Below are positions 27,813 through 29,795 of a DNA stretch of 29,795 nt, in pieces (within the stretch, counting starts at the first letter, position 1; each line of letters opens with the position of its first letter). A program made the position numbers and the translations under genes. The DNA is from Trichomonas tenax (lineage: Eukaryota; Parabasalia; Trichomonadida; Trichomonadidae). A model generated the notes under the pieces. It ran no database searches and had not been told where the DNA came from. It was given only the letters and a program-made list of their open reading frames with translations. The stretch spans positions 1 through 29,795 of the forward strand of contig JALKBU010000634.1 of the NCBI GenBank assembly GCA_023091735.1. Direction: 5' to 3'.

Positions 27813-27935
27813 TCATTTTGAAATTAGGCGAAAAAAAAAATTATATTTTAAATATTGATCAAAGCGATATAATGTTCTTCCTTGCTTCTTGAGGAAGAGC
27901 TTGATGCATTTGCAATATATCATTGGCTTCATCAT
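27813..27935 (-). pseudogene. Decayed duplicate of the 5' end of the 26627-27040 gene
   Basis: The frame from ATG 27935 begins MMKPMIYCKCIKLFLKKQGR and lines up with the start of the neighbour gene (MPKPTRRLKFIKLCLKPQEG), including TLYxxD just after. DNA alignment continues upstream of the ATG (TTCTGTGAA and AGAATAAT match). The copy leaves homology after about 30 codons and ends in low-complexity sequence. AAAAGTGAC also occurs upstream (about 28005). This is a local duplication of promoter plus 5' end that has decayed. Confidence 0.55.
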
Positions 27936-28146
27936 CTTCTGTGAAACCAGAATAATCGTAAAAACTCCTTCAAAAATTTTTAAGGTGCCACTAACATGAA
28001 AAGTGACGGATGTGGATAATGATTTTAAATATCCACAGCGGTAATAATATAGTAAAAGTGAGCATTTTTGCAATGCACAAGTCTCCAAATGATTGTTTTG
28101 CCAAAAGGATCGAAGCAATTAAAGGAAGATACATTAGTTAGTTAAT

Positions 28147-28191
28147 AACATTTCGCACTGTGGCGGCGCAGTCGACACATTGCGAAATGTT
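28147..28191. repeat. GC-cored hairpin 1 of the cassette
   Basis: AACATTTCGCA (28147-28157) and TGCGAAATGTT (28181-28191) are perfect 11-bp arms. After one mismatch, TGTG and CACA pair further. The loop contains CGGCGCAGTCG (28164-28174), unusually GC-rich for this region. The reverse complement of that 11-mer is the loop side of the hairpin at 29598-29646. Confidence 0.7.
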
Positions 28192-28247
28192 GAATGAATG
28201 TGATCATTACATATGTCAGACCTTGTCAGAGTCAATGATGCACACTC

Positions 28248-28340
28248 GGGTCCCCCATGTAGGGATTAAAATTTTCATTTATTTCAAAACAAACGTTATT
28301 ATTAATTTTAAATCTTATGACTTTATAAAATGTCAAGCTC
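28248..28340 (+). repeat. Direct repeat, copy 1 (GGGTCCCCC ... ACTTTATAAAATGT)
   Basis: It starts GGGTCCCCCATGTAGGGATT and ends GACTTTATAAAATGT. It matches copy 3 at 29685-29771 along its length and copy 2 at about 28351-28441 in part. Copies share AAAC/AACGTTA and a run of ATTTT. Confidence 0.6.
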
Positions 28341-28350
28341 TTAAAAAGAG

Positions 28351-28441
28351 CCCACGCTCCTCTATAGGGAATTAAAGATTTTATTAATTTCAAAATCAGC
28401 GTTAATTTTTTATTTTAAATATATGATATAATTTATTTTAT
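28351..28441 (+). repeat. Direct repeat, copy 2 (diverged)
   Basis: CTATAGGGAATTAAAGATTT and the following TTAATTTCAAAATCAGCGTT, then TTTTAAAT, align with copies 1 and 3. The GGGTCCCCC head and the TTATAAAATGT tail are diverged. It follows copy 1 after about 105 nt. A small inverted repeat, GCTCTT/AAGAGC (28337-28351), lies between the two. Confidence 0.4.
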
Positions 28442-28529
28442 CATTAGTGATAGAATTTTTGACTAACTAACTAAGAAAAGAAAGCGAAAGGAATTGGGGG
28501 GTAGGAAATTTGAAAAATAATTTTAGTGG

Positions 28530-28824
28530 TTATTTTGATTTCTTTTCTTCCTCTTTCTTCGTAGCTTCTTCTTCCTTCATTCTTTTTGGCTTCCTCTGCT
28601 TCTCTCATACGCTTACTTATCCATCTCGGATTCTTCTGTCGTCCTGCAGCAAGTGCTGCTAATTGTTTTTCTGTACACTTACGTTTTGTCTTAACTGGTT
28701 TTTCCTCCATTGCTCCTGTATCAGTTTTTTCTTCCTTTTTATTCTTCTTTGGTTTGGTTGTTGCTTTGAGTTCATTTAATATTTCTTCCTTTAATGTCGA
28801 TTTCAGATTTTCGAAGTCTGTCAA
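28530..28824 (-). pseudogene. Small basic, Lys/Glu-rich protein with frame damage (virus-like element?)
   Basis: The open frame 28824-28471 has no ATG. An ATG at 28849 is one base out of frame. The core is MTEKQLAALAKGR-like (KRKCTEKQLAALAAGRQKNP) after a helical Glu/Lys start, a type of small DNA-binding-like protein that I associate with Maverick/Polinton and related DNA-virus-like elements. Near 28583-28587 (a T run) a second indel shifts the frame: the alternative frame reads KEEEATKKEEEKKSK and stops at 28530, far more like a real C terminus than the hydrophobic tail of the open frame. Diverges from the + strand gene at 28903 across a spacer of under 80 nt. The origin is inferred, not proven. 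Confidence 0.4.
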
Positions 28825-28902
28825 GTCACTCTGTGCCCGGGCAATCCATAGTTTTATATTGGATAAAAAATTTAAAAATATTATTTTAACACCAATTAAA
28901 TC

Positions 28903-29321
28903 ATGAGCTTAAGCAGATCAGAGAGAAATTCAATAATCATTAATGATGCAAAAGGAATACAACATCCATTATATTATGTTATGACTGATAAAAACGGTAA
29001 AATTCAAGTTCGTAAAAGAAAGGTTCCATTGACTTCACCAAACGAAGAAAAGATGGAAGAAGTTAATGAACCAAATAAAGAAGAGCAAGTTAATACTTCA
29101 ATTTATGAATCAGTGACGAATAAGAAACTTCTTGAGAAAATGCTGGAAGTTCTTGAACGCAGTACTGAATCAAATGATTTAAATAAAACCCAGTTGAACG
29201 TCAAAACGAAACAGAAGAGAATAAGCAATTTGTTTCTAACATTTCTGAACAAGTCGAAAAAGAAAAAATCATTATACAACCGAGAACTCCATTAAGAAGA
29301 AGAGTAAGAGTTTTACATTAA
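28903..29321 (+). pseudogene. Small protein gene with one frameshift in an A run (virus-like element?)
   Basis: The frame from ATG 28903 begins MSLSRSERNSIIINDAKGIQ and runs to TAA 29293-29295, 130 aa. From the AAAA run at 29185-29188 onward another frame is clearly the coding one: it is rich in Glu/Gln/Asn, contains EQVEKEKIIIQP, ends in a basic Arg cluster (LRRRVRVLH) and stops at 29319-29321. One lost base in the A run explains this. The short beta-rich start (HPLYYVMTDKNGKIQVRKRK) followed by a long charged coil is not a family I can name. It lies 26 nt before the next small frame on the same strand. Confidence 0.45.
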
Positions 29322-29347
29322 ATATTATTTTTTATCTTTAATAAAAA

Positions 29348-29593
29348 ATGGAGAACGAACAACTAAACGAATTCACACCAGCTGAACACTATCATCAAAT
29401 AAGAAGTTACTTTGATATAATTGATAATGCGATTCAAATCGGTGATACTAATAGACGTTATGTACCCTCAAAAGATCCAGCGTCATCGAAAGACATTAAT
29501 GATAATTCTTATACAACATTTAATATAAGTCCAAAGGGAGAAAATGTGATTGATTTATATAATACTAATCTATTATTTACATATAAAAGTTAG
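29348..29593 (+). pseudogene. Short frame, possibly the N terminus of a truncated structural protein of a virus-like element
   Basis: 81 codons beginning MENEQLNEFTPAEHYHQIRS and ending ISPKGENVIDLYNTNLLFTY. The closing stretch looks like the first beta-strand entry of a larger protein, yet the frame stops, and a GC-rich hairpin begins 4 nt later, so the gene appears cut off. A capsid-like origin is a guess from the resemblance of this start to Polinton-type structural proteins and from the neighbours. It could equally be a complete small protein. Confidence 0.3.
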
Positions 29594-29597
29594 TAAT

Positions 29598-29646
29598 TAG
29601 ATGTTCGCATCCGTCACGACTGCGCCGTGACTTCTACGAACATCTA
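29598..29646. repeat. GC-cored hairpin 2 of the cassette
   Basis: TAGATGTTCG (29598-29607) pairs with CGAACATCTA (29637-29646). After a 5-by-5 internal loop, GTCACG (29613-29618) pairs with CGTGAC (29626-29631) around a 7-nt loop. CGACTGCGCCG (29617-29627) is the exact reverse complement of the core of hairpin 1, while the arms are unrelated. It lies directly after the stop of the preceding frame, where a terminator or processing signal would be. Confidence 0.7.
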
Positions 29647-29684
29647 TTTAAATATATTTACGATAGAGTTAGTTTTACAAGTTA

Positions 29685-29777
29685 GGGTCCCCCCATATAG
29701 AAAATAAATTTTTGAATTACTTACAAAACTAACGTTAATTTTATTTTGGAATTCCTGACTTTATAAAATGTATTCAG
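29685..29777 (+). repeat. Direct repeat, copy 3
   Basis: GGGTCCCCCCATATAG at the start and TGACTTTATAAAATGT (to 29771) at the end match copy 1, with AACTAACGTTAATTTT between. As with copy 1, it follows a GC-cored hairpin at a short distance (about 40-56 nt), so hairpin plus repeat is a unit of roughly 190 nt occurring twice. Confidence 0.6.
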
Positions 29778-29795
29778 TTTTAAAAATAATTTATG

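Noticed and set aside
1..29795. tRNA, rRNA or CRISPR loci
   Set aside because: No T-loop GGTTCRAATCC with a pairable cloverleaf, no rRNA-like GC-rich conserved block, and no regularly spaced identical repeats with unique spacers were seen.

Overview
The window looks like nuclear DNA of a parabasalid (trichomonad) protist of the Trichomonas/Tritrichomonas type. The genes are eukaryotic (UBR-box ubiquitin ligase, Ras GTPase, Tousled-like kinase, La protein, BET-like protein, bridge-like lipid transfer protein), yet each intact one is a single uninterrupted frame, and no trichomonad intron consensus (GTAYGT ... ACTAACACACAG) was found. Intergenic DNA is visibly much more AT-rich than the genes. 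Several stop codons sit in TAAA, the poly(A) signal described for Trichomonas. Some starts have a CATT or TCATT initiator-like element about 10-16 nt upstream. The species cannot be fixed from the sequence alone.

Layout. 0.3-4.0 kb: N-recognin-type E3 ligase (+). 4.0-4.4 kb: a remarkable non-coding locus of nested inverted repeats and two long hairpins with a conserved loop side and co-varying stems. 5.7-7.9 kb: a broken gene for a single-pass surface protein, with two in-frame TAG stops and one frameshift. 8.6-12.8 kb: a large bridge-like lipid transfer protein. 13.7-14.3 kb: a Ras/Rap-like GTPase. 14.7-19.0 kb, all minus strand: a coiled-coil protein, an Ap4A phosphorylase-like protein, a small protein with a frameshifted acidic tail, and a Q/N-rich basic protein. 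19.3-20.7 kb: an LRR segment joined out of frame to the C-terminal two thirds of an ADP-ribosylglycohydrolase. 21.2-25.2 kb, minus strand: a small bromodomain-like/NET protein, a Tousled-like kinase and a La protein. 26.07-26.29 kb: a short hAT-like MITE with target duplication. 26.6-28.0 kb: a small uncharacterised gene, a UUCG-capped perfect hairpin upstream of it, and a decayed partial duplicate of its 5' end. 28.1-29.8 kb: a decayed cassette of three small reading frames with repeats and GC-rich hairpins, plausibly a remnant of a Maverick/Polinton-like or other virus-like element.

The genes do not form an operon or a single pathway. They look like ordinary housekeeping genes in an AT-rich, repeat-invaded genome. 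Kinase, BET-like protein and La are all nuclear, but that may be chance. Two signals recur between genes: a degenerate TGACATGTAA motif (both orientations, nine-fold clustered near 13.0-13.16 kb), and hairpins whose stems vary while another part stays conserved. The hairpin locus at 4.1-4.4 kb and the cassette at 28.1-29.8 kb are the least explained parts of the window.
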